Assembly: GCA_002361235.1 (NCBI GenBank)
Contig: DESI01000072.1
Location: 2,646-29,899 of the forward strand
Direction of reading: 5' to 3'
DNA: 27,254 nucleotides
Origin: Porphyromonadaceae bacterium UBA3318
Lineage (GTDB): Bacteria > Bacteroidota > Bacteroidia > Bacteroidales > Muribaculaceae
Each line of letters starts with the position of its first letter. The first letter of the stretch is position 1. Below the pieces are notes generated by a model. That model did no database searches, had not been told where the DNA came from, and worked only from the letters and a program-made list of their open reading frames with translations. The translations under genes were made by a program, and so were the position numbers. This document shows positions 7,660 through 14,576 of this stretch, one piece after another.

Positions 7660-7682
7660 CAAAATTAGCGATTTTAACGCTA
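7660..7682 (-). promoter_or_regulatory. Promoter with overlapping inverted repeat for the 7376-7645 gene
   Basis: TAATTTTG (minus strand, 7660-7667) matches TAnnTTTG and lies 15 nt before the ATG. TAGCG (7666-7670) and CGCTA (7678-7682) form an inverted repeat just upstream that could be an operator. No clear -33 TTTG is seen. Confidence 0.45.
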
Positions 7683-7690
7683 TTTAGATA

Positions 7691-7729
7691 CATAAAGCAC
7701 CGTAAATATTTCATCTACGGTGCTTTATG
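7691..7729. terminator. 14-bp perfect hairpin between DUF3164-like gene and small regulator
   Basis: CATAAAGCACCGTA (7691-7704) and its exact reverse complement (7716-7729) enclose an 11-nt loop. It lies 24 bp beyond the stop of the last early-operon gene on the minus strand. A long T-run is absent on both sides, so it may stall or process RNA rather than act as a textbook terminator. It separates the early operon from the independently promoted 7376-7645 gene. Confidence 0.6.
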
Positions 7730-7752
7730 GTTAAGGGGTTACCAACATTACG

Positions 7753-8406
7753 CTACAAACGGCAGAAACTCGGCTCGACACGACGCCATACGCCGTTTTT
7801 GTCACGCTGCCAGAAGTAGAAGTTGACAGCGGTCTTGGTGACAGTGTGGCTTTCCCGGAACAGTCCCATGATGGATTTATACTCCTCGTCGAAACGGTCC
7901 TCCATCTCGTAGAGCTTGCTGATGTTCTTGTAGTCCAGATCTCCCTGACGGTTACGCTCGAGGAGGGTCATCGCCAACTGGTACATCGGGTCGTCATATC
8001 CCTTCTCGCTTCCGGCGACATACGCCTTGAGGTATTCCATAAGACGCTCGGCCGCCATGTCGGCACGCTCGTCAAAGGTTTTGACCTTATTGCTGCGCAC
8101 CTCCATTTTCATGTCACCGTCAACGATGGTGAAACTTGACTGCTCCTCTTTGCGCAACTGACCGTAGTCTCTCATCACGGAATAGAAACCGTCTGCCTCT
8201 TTCTCGATCCATTCACGGAACTGGCGCACATCCTCCACCAACGGAAGAAGGTGGCTTTTGACTTCGTGTGCGAATTGCGCACGCAAGGCCTCGTATGCCT
8301 CGCGACGGTCACGGGTTGCTTTCTGATCCTCGGCTTTGAGTTCCTCGAGCAGGTTCTTGCGCTCGGCTGCCGACATGCCCTTGAGGGCTTCTCTGATGTT
8401 ATCCAT
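7753..8406 (-). CDS. DUF3164-like phage early protein
   Basis: A 217-residue protein, strongly helical and charged, resembling the DUF3164 family found in early regions of Mu-like phages. It has a helical N-terminus (AERKNLLEELKAEDQKATRDRREAYEALRAQF), a beta patch (SSFTIVDGDMKMEVRSN), and a segment with FDERADMAAERLMEYLKAY, typical of the family's 'D.kA..A.el' region. The terminal WQRDKNGVWRRVE resembles a short beta hairpin. It is the last gene of the early operon, as in related phages. The molecular function of the family is not established, and I see no enzyme motif. Confidence 0.6.
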   Translation of the reverse strand: MDNIREALKGMSAAERKNLLEELKAEDQKATRDRREAYEALRAQFAHEVKSHLLPLVEDVRQFREWIEKEADGFYSVMRDYGQLRKEEQSSFTIVDGDMKMEVRSNKVKTFDERADMAAERLMEYLKAYVAGSEKGYDDPMYQLAMTLLERNRQGDLDYKNISKLYEMEDRFDEEYKSIMGLFRESHTVTKTAVNFYFWQRDKNGVWRRVEPSFCRL

Positions 8407-8425
8407 TTCTCTTTATTTTTATTGG

Positions 8426-8623
8426 TTAGTCACTGATTACTTTATCGTCTATAAGGAGTCTCGCAAAAGCTCGGTCTCGCTCCGCTTTGGTGTTGTACTT
8501 CTCGAAGGTCCTATAATCGGTACCTGCGACATAGCGCGCCTTTATACGGGGAGTAGGGTAATCATCTTTGCGGATAATTATAAATCTGGCTTTCAACACC
8601 TTGTCTTGGCTTTTTCTGTCCAT
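8426..8623 (-). CDS. Small basic phage early protein, unknown
   Basis: A 65-residue protein rich in Lys/Arg/Asp. The segment RFIIIRKDDYPTPRIKARYVAGTDYRTF reads as two or three beta strands, followed by a helix (NTKAERDRAFARLLID). No family is recognised. It sits 3 nt after the stop of the upstream early gene (8627) and 19 nt before the DUF3164-like gene, so it is part of the same operon. A DNA-binding or host-takeover role is possible but has no direct support. Confidence 0.55.
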   Translation of the reverse strand: MDRKSQDKVLKARFIIIRKDDYPTPRIKARYVAGTDYRTFEKYNTKAERDRAFARLLIDDKVISD

Positions 8624-8626
8624 GCC

Positions 8627-8812
8627 TCAGCCCTCCTCTTCGTAGTTCTGCATCTCCGGCTCCTGACAGAGCAATGCTTCCTCATACTGTTCGTAGGTCC
8701 ATTCGTTGACCTCGTTGTAGAACTCCTCGCGCTCCTCGATTGTGAGGGTCGCAGCCGCCGTGGTCATCTGGGATTTCAGGCTGTCGATGGTTTCTTTTGT
8801 TTCTCTTCTCAT
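8627..8812 (-). CDS. Small acidic phage early protein, unknown
   Basis: A 61-residue acidic protein. The first half is a Ser/Thr-rich helix, and the second half is Glu/Tyr-rich (EEREEFYNEVNEWTYEQYEEALL). Its ATG overlaps the stop of the upstream GemA-like gene (ATGA), so translation is probably coupled. No family is recognised. Small acidic phage proteins often mimic DNA or bind host factors, but nothing here proves that. Confidence 0.5.
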   Translation of the reverse strand: MRRETKETIDSLKSQMTTAAATLTIEEREEFYNEVNEWTYEQYEEALLCQEPEMQNYEEEG

Positions 8813-9054
8813 ATTACTTTGTTTTTTAGGGTTGTTTGCTTTCGTCTTATGGCACGCAGCTTTTTGAGCAGCGCATCCAGTTCGTCACAATCGAGGTGAC
8901 AGAAACGCTTGCCAGCTATCCGGCTGTCCATGCAAAGGGCATCTACTTTGCCCCAGTCTGCCGTGTCAACATCGAGCAGCTGCATCTGATGGAGGACAGA
9001 ACTGCGCTTCTTGCGCAATATGTCCCTCGGGCTTGGGGATATTTGTTCCATCAT
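8809..9054 (-). CDS. GemA-like (Mu gp16-type) early protein, short form
   Basis: An 81-residue protein. The start at 9054 makes an ATGA overlap with the upstream gene's stop. The core, VDTADWGKVDALCMDSRIAGKRFCHLDCDELDALLKKLRAIRRKQ, resembles the C-terminal part of the GemA/gp16 family of Mu-like phages ('W..vd.f....ri.Gk.f..L..eEL..L...L..i'). In Mu, GemA affects host gyrase-related gene expression. This copy is much shorter than a full GemA (about 150-170 residues), so it may be a trimmed version or a distinct family with the same terminal domain. Confidence 0.5.
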   Translation of the reverse strand: MMEQISPSPRDILRKKRSSVLHQMQLLDVDTADWGKVDALCMDSRIAGKRFCHLDCDELDALLKKLRAIRRKQTTLKNKVI

Positions 9055-9278
9055 GTCCCCTCCTCTTTCATTGCCGGTTTCCACTCGACGGTCACTACCG
9101 CCATTACTTCACCTGTGCCACCGCAGTCCGGGCATATAACCGTTTCATCTTTATTCGGTGGCCCGTAAAACCAGCCTTTCCCACGGCAATAGCCGCAGAC
9201 ATGCCCCTTGCTCACAAATCCCTCATTATGAAGGCGACCCGGAGCCACGAGATTGATTATCGTCTGTTTCTCGCTCAT
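9051..9278 (-). CDS. Zinc-finger (DnaJ-type CxxCxGxG) phage protein
   Basis: A 75-residue protein with two CxxCxGxG motifs, CGYCRGKG (about 28-35) and CPDCGGTG (about 49-56). This is the zinc-ribbon arrangement of the DnaJ cysteine-rich domain. No J domain is present, so it is a stand-alone zinc ribbon, likely for protein or nucleic-acid contact. It starts 4 nt inside the preceding gene (9275-9278) and ends in an ATGA overlap with the GemA-like gene. Such small zinc-ribbon genes are frequent in Bacteroidetes phage early operons; the specific role is unknown. Confidence 0.65.
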   Translation of the reverse strand: MSEKQTIINLVAPGRLHNEGFVSKGHVCGYCRGKGWFYGPPNKDETVICPDCGGTGEVMAVVTVEWKPAMKEEGT

Positions 9279-9439
9279 GTTATTATGAATTGAATGTTAA
9301 AATTATATTCTCTAACCAAGCGCGGGATCTGTGGGATCCGGGCAGGGTCCTCGCCGTAGGGGTATTCTATGCAGCGTGCTTTCGTGTCGCATCTGACTCC
9401 CCTCTTACGTAACTTATACAGGAGGTTTTTACGCCTCAT
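9275..9439 (-). CDS. Small basic phage early protein, unknown
   Basis: A 54-residue basic protein (MRRKNLLYKLRKRGVRCDTK..., then a YPYGEDPARIPQIPRLVREYNF segment). The ATG at 9439 overlaps the upstream ATPase gene by 11 nt; another ATG at 9457 would add six residues. The motif order (basic helix, Cys-x-x-x-x-x-x-Cys, YGEDP, hydrophobic end) is distinctive, but I cannot name the family. It is translationally linked to both neighbours by overlaps. Confidence 0.5.
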   Translation of the reverse strand: MRRKNLLYKLRKRGVRCDTKARCIEYPYGEDPARIPQIPRLVREYNFNIQFIIT

Positions 9440-10076
9440 CGCTCTTTTGTCCGTCATCAAGTAATGCTTTTGTTGCTCCCTCCTCCCATATAGTTATGGG
9501 ATCGCTGGCATGTTCCAGAAAACGGCTTTTGCACATTGCCTTGAAGCAGCTGACAAAGATCTTAACATCCGCATCAAATTCAACTTTTTTGGCTGTGCGG
9601 CCTTCCGGTTTCATACCCTCGGCATGGCTGATGAATATTAACAGTTTGTTGGAGTGACGCTCCTTCATCTCGCAGTATGCCTTATAACTGAGTCCGCTAT
9701 ATTGGAAAGAGTCTATTATCACGATCGGCGCGCTCTTTTTGCGACTCAGCCGCTCACTGAGCTGCTCCATCGGTTCCCGGTCAAGTACCATAAGGCGTTT
9801 GCGGGTCTCATCCATGCCGTGACGCTTCAGTGACATCTGGAACGACAGGCTCGTGCCCTCCTCCAGACTGTCATAGATAACCTTCCCGAAGCCGCAGAGG
9901 TATTTGGCAAGCTGCATCACAAACGAGGTCTTACCGTTGCCACTGGCACCCCATATTATCCATGTGCCGCTTTTAGCGGGGTTGCCAATGGCCGCCTGCC
10001 ATTGGCCGGTAAATTCGTAGCTCGGGATCCTCATGTTCAGGATCTCTCCGGGGCTGTATGCTCTTTTAAGTTTCAT
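9429..10076 (-). CDS. RecA/RadA-like P-loop ATPase
   Basis: A 215-residue ATPase. Walker A is WGASGNGKTS (about 43-52), and Walker B is PIVIIDSFQYSG (about 117-128). A final TKALLD segment follows a beta-rich core (KLLIFISHAEG with a sensor-like Ser-His). The compact single-domain layout resembles the RecA-like core of DnaB/RadA-type proteins found in Bacteroidetes phages. It may support replication or recombination during transposition alongside MuB. It follows the 93-residue gene with an 11-nt overlap. The substrate, DNA or protein, is not evident. Confidence 0.72.
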   Translation of the reverse strand: MKLKRAYSPGEILNMRIPSYEFTGQWQAAIGNPAKSGTWIIWGASGNGKTSFVMQLAKYLCGFGKVIYDSLEEGTSLSFQMSLKRHGMDETRKRLMVLDREPMEQLSERLSRKKSAPIVIIDSFQYSGLSYKAYCEMKERHSNKLLIFISHAEGMKPEGRTAKKVEFDADVKIFVSCFKAMCKSRFLEHASDPITIWEEGATKALLDDGQKSDEA

Positions 10077-10323
10077 CTTTTATTCCGTTTTCATCGTTGG
10101 ACTCTCTGTCTATCTCCGTAACCCGGTACCTCAGGTAGCCGAATTTTATATGGGGAGGATGGTGGATCGGGCACCGCTCCCCCACCCTAACAACCTGCAA
10201 TGGGATATAGGCGCCACGCCATATATTGCCTTGGAAGGGTCCGGCATCAATGACACGACCGTCATCGTTTACCGTCAGCCAAAGAAAATCCTGCCCCAGA
10301 TCCTCAAGTATTATTTTAGTCAT
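10066..10323 (-). CDS. Small phage early protein, unknown
   Basis: An 85-residue protein starting at the ATG at 10323, which overlaps the upstream stop by 8 nt; an ATG at 10347 would overlap it much more. The N-terminal half is beta-rich (KIILEDLGQDFLWLTVNDDGRVIDAGPFQ...WRGAYIPL), and the C-terminus is charged. It has the look of a small SH3-like or OB-like fold, but no motif allows a name. It is embedded in the early operon between an unknown helical protein and the RecA-like ATPase. Confidence 0.5.
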   Translation of the reverse strand: MTKIILEDLGQDFLWLTVNDDGRVIDAGPFQGNIWRGAYIPLQVVRVGERCPIHHPPHIKFGYLRYRVTEIDRESNDENGIKDET

Positions 10324-10579
10324 GGCTTTCTGTTTTTTTAAGTTCATCTACAAGCAGTCCGGCGAGAGTTACTGCGGTCTTGGATATGGCTACCGGCGTC
10401 CCCCATACCGGCTCTCCCTCCTTCGTCACTTCATCAACGATTGCGGGGTTACCCAGTAGGGCACACATTGCATCCTTGGCTATCTCATAACGACGCTGTT
10501 CCCAGTCAGGCTGCCGGCTCTGCAGCCGGCGGTTTATTGCTATGACAGCATCCATATACTGCTTCTCTATCACCGTCAT
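10316..10579 (-). CDS. Small helical phage early protein, unknown
   Basis: An 87-residue protein with an N-terminal helix (YMDAVIAINRRLQSRQPDWEQRRYEIAKDAMCALL) and a C-terminal helix (KTAVTLAGLLVDELKK) joined by a short turn-rich segment. The ATG overlaps the stop of the MuB-like gene (ATGA), so it is translated in step with it. Its position just after the transposition ATPase suggests a transposition or replication accessory, but no family is recognised. Confidence 0.5.
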   Translation of the reverse strand: MTVIEKQYMDAVIAINRRLQSRQPDWEQRRYEIAKDAMCALLGNPAIVDEVTKEGEPVWGTPVAISKTAVTLAGLLVDELKKTESHD

Positions 10580-11457
10580 GCCCCTGCCCTCCTTATCTTT
10601 TCGATTTCGGTATAGACGCGGCGCAAACCGCCTTTGGAGGCGTTTACGATCTTGGCAATGTCTGATCCTGCCGGGGCGTTGACCTTGGCGATGATCGCAG
10701 CCTGTGCCTTCATGAACTTCTCGCGCTCCTTGGCGTCATCCGGAGTTACCTTGCTGTATGTGTCCCCATATCGGCTGAACATTTCGGTATAACCCACCTT
10801 CTTGCCCTCTATGGCACGTGTTATCTTCTCCTGCAGCCCGTCGGCTCCCATCATGTACCACCCGCAGCAGCGTTCGGTGGCGTTCCACAACGCCTTTAGC
10901 TCCAGAAACGCTTCATACGATAGGTCGCCGGCTTCGTCGAGGATAATCAGAGGCGTGTCAATCGTCCGCAGATAGGCCACAAGGTCCTCGTAGACGTCGC
11001 TGTAACGTCCGAAAGACCCTACGCCGAATTCCTTTGCAATCTGGCGTATCAGTTTCAGCTTGGTCTTCACCTGCGAGCAGTCGATATAGACGGCGTGACG
11101 GTGCTGTTTCACGTAGGCCCGCGCCGTAAAGGTCTTGCCGATATTGGGCATGTCGCACATTATCGCCGACAGTCCGCTCTGCTGACACGTTTCAAGCTGC
11201 TTTGTGATGAAAGCGTAGGTCGGCGTCATGGCGGCCGTCCATTCCATTCCCGGGCGCAACTGTACGCCCAGGCGCCGCGCTATGCCTATCCAGTTGGCTT
11301 CGCTCACCTGGCGGTCATAATTGCCTTTCTTGATGGCATTGTAGACGCTGGGAGCGATTCTCAGTGTCGTCGCGTGGCGGTTGTCACTCGGGTAATTCTC
11401 TCTGTCCCCAGCTATGGCGGCTGCTATTCTCTGTTTTATTTCGTTCGTTATTTCCAT
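10576..11457 (-). CDS. MuB-like transposition target-selection ATPase
   Basis: A 293-residue AAA+ ATPase. An N-terminal HTH region (about 34-68: RIAPSVYNAIKKGNY...WIGIARRLGV) precedes the P-loop DMPNIGKTF (about 102-110, a GxxxxGKT variant) and Walker B TPLIILDEAGDLS (about 168-180). MuB-type proteins polymerise on DNA with ATP, choose the target and stimulate the transposase, and they confer target immunity near phage ends. It follows the transposase by 22 bp, as in Mu. The N-terminal HTH plus the AAA+ core match MuB architecture, and the length is close to Mu B (312 residues). Confidence 0.88.
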   Translation of the reverse strand: MEITNEIKQRIAAAIAGDRENYPSDNRHATTLRIAPSVYNAIKKGNYDRQVSEANWIGIARRLGVQLRPGMEWTAAMTPTYAFITKQLETCQQSGLSAIMCDMPNIGKTFTARAYVKQHRHAVYIDCSQVKTKLKLIRQIAKEFGVGSFGRYSDVYEDLVAYLRTIDTPLIILDEAGDLSYEAFLELKALWNATERCCGWYMMGADGLQEKITRAIEGKKVGYTEMFSRYGDTYSKVTPDDAKEREKFMKAQAAIIAKVNAPAGSDIAKIVNASKGGLRRVYTEIEKIRRAGA

Positions 11458-11479
11458 TTCTATGCTGTTTTAATATTGT

Positions 11480-13495
11480 TCAAATCCTGTTCAGAGCGTC
11501 GGCCGTGAAGCGCTCGACATCCATGTATTCCGAATAGTCATTGTCCGGCTCCCGCGTCGGCACGGCTATCGGGACGCTCTTTGCCTCCTTGATTACCTCG
11601 GCTACGTCCGGACGATTGATGCCGAGTTTGTGAATCTTGTTTTTCTTTACCATGGCGTCGAACTGAGCCACATATTTCGCCTGATCCGTATAGGCCTCAC
11701 GGTCGGCTTCGGTCTGCTCGGCCGTCGCCTCGTTGTACCTCTCGACCAGTCGGCATGTGTCGATAAGGCGGCTGTTCTGGTAGATATAGACCTCGCCTAT
11801 GTTGCCGTCGGCGTCCGGCAGCCAATAGGCGTCAACCTTATAGTTGCGCGGCTCCAACCGTGATATTATTTCCGGGCTCGACAGCCGGTACTGGTTATAT
11901 TGCACCGTGATATAAGCGTTCTGCTTGACGCTGGTCTGTGTATGCTCGCCGATGAAGCGGTATAGCACGGCTTTGTCAATCGGTGAGAGGTCCGGGTTCT
12001 GGCACCGGCACAGAACATCCCAGCGGGTCATACCCGGGAATTTCTTCTGATTCGGGTGCATCATGGAGTTGTACTCCCTGATCATCGCAATGTCATCCGC
12101 CACAAGCTGATCATAACCGTAAGTCGGCACCTTATAGGTGTTGTTCAGCTCGTCATAAACCTTTTCCACTTTCGGGCGGTTGGCTTCGAGGGCGGCCCAC
12201 CATCGGCCTATGTTTTGCTGGCTGCGCTTCTCGACAGAGTATTTCTTTGCCCTGTTGACGTGCTCCTGGCGTTTCTCGCGCGAATTTCCCGGGTTACACC
12301 ATCGGATCAGAGGGAAGATTACTCCGGCCTGCATAAGACCGTCGGTAAACTTGTTCACCAGATGATGCTCCACCTCAATCTGCGCCGGCATGTACCATCC
12401 GTTGCGGTCTATCGTCTGAAACATATTGCGCATGCAGTCTATAAACAGGTCCTTGTCCTTTTTGCGGCTGTAGGCGTAGCCCACTACGGCTCCGCTGGCC
12501 ACATCGCTCACGTAGTAAGCATGAACATAGCTGCCGTCTCGCATCGGGCGCGGTAGGTCGCGGTCGTCGGCCGAGATTTTGCTGAAAGCGTAATTCGGAC
12601 TGTGGCGCAGGTGATACGGCCGCTGTAAATTGTTGAAATCCCACTGCGTCTGGTGCACCTTGGCCAGCAGCGCCTTTGTCTTCGGCTGTTTGAGATAGTT
12701 TGCTATAGTGCCTTTGCTTAGCACTATCGGGTTACCGGCTTTGTCGGTGAAGTCATCCGAATTGAACACCTCGCCCGTCTCCGGGTCATACACTTCCAGG
12801 TCTCCGGTCACAAACTGATTATACATCTCCGCTACCACCGTATCGTAAGGATGCTCGGCCATGGCGCCGAGGCCGCGGATAAGGTCGGCTATGTCATAGG
12901 TCACCTTCCGCCGGTTCTGATTCCGGAACTTGCGGCTGATAAGAGCCTCATAGCCTTTTGCCTTGAATTCGTTCACCTTTCCCTTGAATCGGTTCACGCT
13001 AAGCGGGAGCGTGTGACCGAACTCCTCACGGTAGTAGTTGATGGCTCCAGCAAGCTCATTCCAGTTGACCGGACCGCCTTTCATAGCCCTGCGCATTATC
13101 ACGGTGTCAGCCATCACATCGATCACAGCCTGTATAGCCGAGGCGTTGACCGTGTATTCGTTTATGTGCTCGGGTGGTAATGCGCTGCCATCCTCAAAAC
13201 GGAACCGGGTATAAAAGCCCCGTGCCTCTGCATCGATATGGAAGTGGCTTGCAAACCACATTCTTAGTATCTCTGAATTCATATCTCCGTATTTGTCTTT
13301 TATTTTGTCTTGAAACCTTTGCGGCATGGTCGCTATTTCCACGAGTGCATAGCATCCTAAACCTTTCCCCGGACGTACCACGTTAATTTTGCCTCGTCTG
13401 CTCAACTGCTTATAATTTGACTCTGACATTATCGGGTTAGGCTCCCGGATCAGGTCCATATAAGAGATGCAGGCTATTTTACCGTAATACTCCAT
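11480..13495 (-). CDS. MuA-like DDE transposase
   Basis: A 671-residue transposase. N-terminal DNA-binding segments (about 1-300) precede an RNase H-like core (about 300-435) and a C-terminal beta-barrel/tail. In the core, KISADDRDLPRP (D310/D311), QIEVEHHLV (E376) and REKRQEHVNRAKKY (E411) occupy the positions of the three catalytic acids. E376 to E411 is exactly 35 residues, the classic spacing, but the second acid is Glu rather than Asp. Motifs RWCNPGNS and IGRWWA follow. It cuts phage ends and joins them to target DNA, for integration and replicative transposition. MuB follows directly, and the Ner-position gene precedes it. Confidence 0.9.
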   Translation of the reverse strand: MEYYGKIACISYMDLIREPNPIMSESNYKQLSRRGKINVVRPGKGLGCYALVEIATMPQRFQDKIKDKYGDMNSEILRMWFASHFHIDAEARGFYTRFRFEDGSALPPEHINEYTVNASAIQAVIDVMADTVIMRRAMKGGPVNWNELAGAINYYREEFGHTLPLSVNRFKGKVNEFKAKGYEALISRKFRNQNRRKVTYDIADLIRGLGAMAEHPYDTVVAEMYNQFVTGDLEVYDPETGEVFNSDDFTDKAGNPIVLSKGTIANYLKQPKTKALLAKVHQTQWDFNNLQRPYHLRHSPNYAFSKISADDRDLPRPMRDGSYVHAYYVSDVASGAVVGYAYSRKKDKDLFIDCMRNMFQTIDRNGWYMPAQIEVEHHLVNKFTDGLMQAGVIFPLIRWCNPGNSREKRQEHVNRAKKYSVEKRSQQNIGRWWAALEANRPKVEKVYDELNNTYKVPTYGYDQLVADDIAMIREYNSMMHPNQKKFPGMTRWDVLCRCQNPDLSPIDKAVLYRFIGEHTQTSVKQNAYITVQYNQYRLSSPEIISRLEPRNYKVDAYWLPDADGNIGEVYIYQNSRLIDTCRLVERYNEATAEQTEADREAYTDQAKYVAQFDAMVKKNKIHKLGINRPDVAEVIKEAKSVPIAVPTREPDNDYSEYMDVERFTADALNRI

Positions 13496-13508
13496 TGTCG
13501 TTTATCGG

Positions 13509-13892
13509 TTAGAGCGCAGCCGCCATTTGTTCAACCTCATTCTGAAGCTGCATAAACTCGGCAATGCTCAGATTGCTGTAACTATCCTTTTTAATCTCGT
13601 CAACCATGACGGACACCTCACCGCTTTGGAAGTCAGCGACGATCTTCACACGGGGACCGAATGTCTGCTCCATTGTGCGGTCAGCGGTGTTGTGGGTCGT
13701 CTCACACTGGGGAACATACCCCTCTGTCAGTTTGCCGCCTCGTTTAAGGGCGAGTATGCGTATGCGCTTCGCAAGATCGCTGTCCCGCTCGAAGTTCAGG
13801 GCTCTCCATACCTGCTGACGGGTACATTTGAACGCCTTGGCCAGAAAGGTCTTGGTCTCGTTGTCTGTTAAAATCTGCTTCTTCATAATCAT
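13509..13892 (-). CDS. HTH DNA-binding protein in Ner position
   Basis: A 127-residue protein; the ATG at 13892 gives an ATGA overlap with the upstream gene. Residues about 5-50 (LTDNETKTFLAKAFKCTRQQVWRALNFE...AKRIRILALKRGG) read as a helix-turn-helix. The C-terminal half has a VKIVADFQSGEVSVMVDE hairpin and an acidic helix. In Mu, ner lies between the repressor and A and turns down early transcription; this gene is also just before the transposase. The Ner-like role is inferred from position and fold, since the protein is longer than Mu Ner (75 residues). Confidence 0.6.
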   Translation of the reverse strand: MIMKKQILTDNETKTFLAKAFKCTRQQVWRALNFERDSDLAKRIRILALKRGGKLTEGYVPQCETTHNTADRTMEQTFGPRVKIVADFQSGEVSVMVDEIKKDSYSNLSIAEFMQLQNEVEQMAAAL

Positions 13893-14146
13893 ATTTGCTT
13901 GGTGTTGTCGTTTCTGTTTCCCAACTCTCCGCACAGTGTCTGAAAAATATCCTCACACTGTGCGTCATACTGGCACAAATGGCAGTACGACCGGGAGTTT
14001 GCCAGTTCAGCCTCGGTCATAAATCCCTCGGCCTGATCCAATGCGGCTTTTACAGCAGCCTGAGTGTACAGGATTGATCCCAACGCGGCGCGCAAACGCT
14101 TGTCAAGCTGCTTGTCCGGATTTGCCTTGATAAAATGCTTTGCCAT
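13889..14146 (-). CDS. Small cysteine-containing phage early protein, unknown
   Basis: An 85-residue protein. The N-terminal helices (KQLDKRLRAALGSILYTQAAVKAALDQAEG) are followed by CHLCQYDAQC...C (about 55-71), a four-Cys set that could bind one zinc. No family is recognised. It starts 26 nt after the 3' end of the tRNA-like RNA, and its stop overlaps the start of the next gene, so it probably shares the early transcript. Function is unknown. Confidence 0.55.
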   Translation of the reverse strand: MAKHFIKANPDKQLDKRLRAALGSILYTQAAVKAALDQAEGFMTEAELANSRSYCHLCQYDAQCEDIFQTLCGELGNRNDNTKQI

Positions 14147-14172
14147 ATTCTATGATTTTTATTGTTAATGAT

Positions 14173-14261
14173 TGGTGGGAAAGGCGGGACTCGAACCCGC
14201 GACCGGCACGACCATTATTAAGGATCACACCGTGCTGCTCTGCCATCTGAGCTACTTTCCC
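14173..14261 (-). tRNA. tRNA-like RNA with a 20-nt anticodon loop and encoded CCA
   Basis: The minus strand forms a full cloverleaf. The acceptor GGGAAAG (14261-14255) pairs with CTTTCCC (14183-14177), the D-arm is GCTC/GAGC, the T-arm is GCGGG-TTCGAGT-CCCGC, and discriminator A plus CCA are at 14176-14173. The anticodon stem GCACG/CGTGC (14235-14231 and 14210-14206) is a perfect 5 bp but encloses 20 nt instead of 7, and the variable loop is 5 nt. Length is 89 nt against the usual 76. The first loop positions read G-U-GUG, formally a His anticodon, but the loop would not work as a normal decoder. It lies inside the leftward early operon. It may be a decoy, an RNA-processing signal or a decaying tRNA. 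Confidence 0.8.
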
Positions 14262-14363
14262 GGTCACTCCGGCGCATTTGGCGACGCCGGAGCTTCAAAT
14301 GTTTGCGCCTTGCGGCTTCTCGGCTCTCTTGCCGAAGGATCGCCCTCTCTTGGGTCTAACCCT
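14262..14363 (-). ncRNA. Structured untranslated segment next to the tRNA-like RNA
   Basis: No credible gene. An 8-bp perfect GC stem, CTCCGGCG (14267-14274) with CGCCGGAG (14285-14292), is followed on the plus-strand map by a 5-bp TCGGC...GCCGA hairpin around 14322-14337. The stretch is more GC-rich than flanking genes and lies between the 14364-14576 gene and the tRNA-like RNA on the same leftward transcript. It may be part of one larger structured RNA or an RNA-processing site. Confidence 0.35.
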
Positions 14364-14576
14364 TTACTTCCTTATGTTGGTGATATGGATTTCGTATTCA
14401 AACCTAGCAGCAATCATGGCTTCCACACGAGCCATCGAGCAATCACCTTCTGTCACCACAATAAATGCTGTACGGCTTATCTGATACGCCAATACATCAA
14501 CATCGTTGATATATTCCACGAAAGAGCAGACCTTATCCCATTCGTGTTCAACTACTTCTACCTTTATTGCCTTCAT
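14364..14576 (-). CDS. Small phage early protein, unknown
   Basis: A 70-residue protein with alternating beta and helical segments (KAIKVEVVEHEWDKVCSFVEYI, DVLAYQISRTAFIVVTEG, ARVEAMIAARFEYEIHITNI). It has the look of a small ferredoxin-like alpha/beta fold. Its ATG overlaps the stop of the upstream gene (ATGA). No family is recognised. It is the last protein gene before the structured RNA segment in the leftward operon. Confidence 0.5.
   Translation of the reverse strand: MKAIKVEVVEHEWDKVCSFVEYINDVDVLAYQISRTAFIVVTEGDCSMARVEAMIAARFEYEIHITNIRK

Noticed and set aside
8836..9293. Plus-strand frames opposite the zinc-finger and GemA-like genes
   Set aside because: They are mirror frames of overlapping minus-strand early genes with tight ATGA couplings.
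14173..14261. tRNA as the phage attachment site
   Set aside because: The phage has a Mu-type transposase and the RNA lies well inside the early operon, so it is not an att site.
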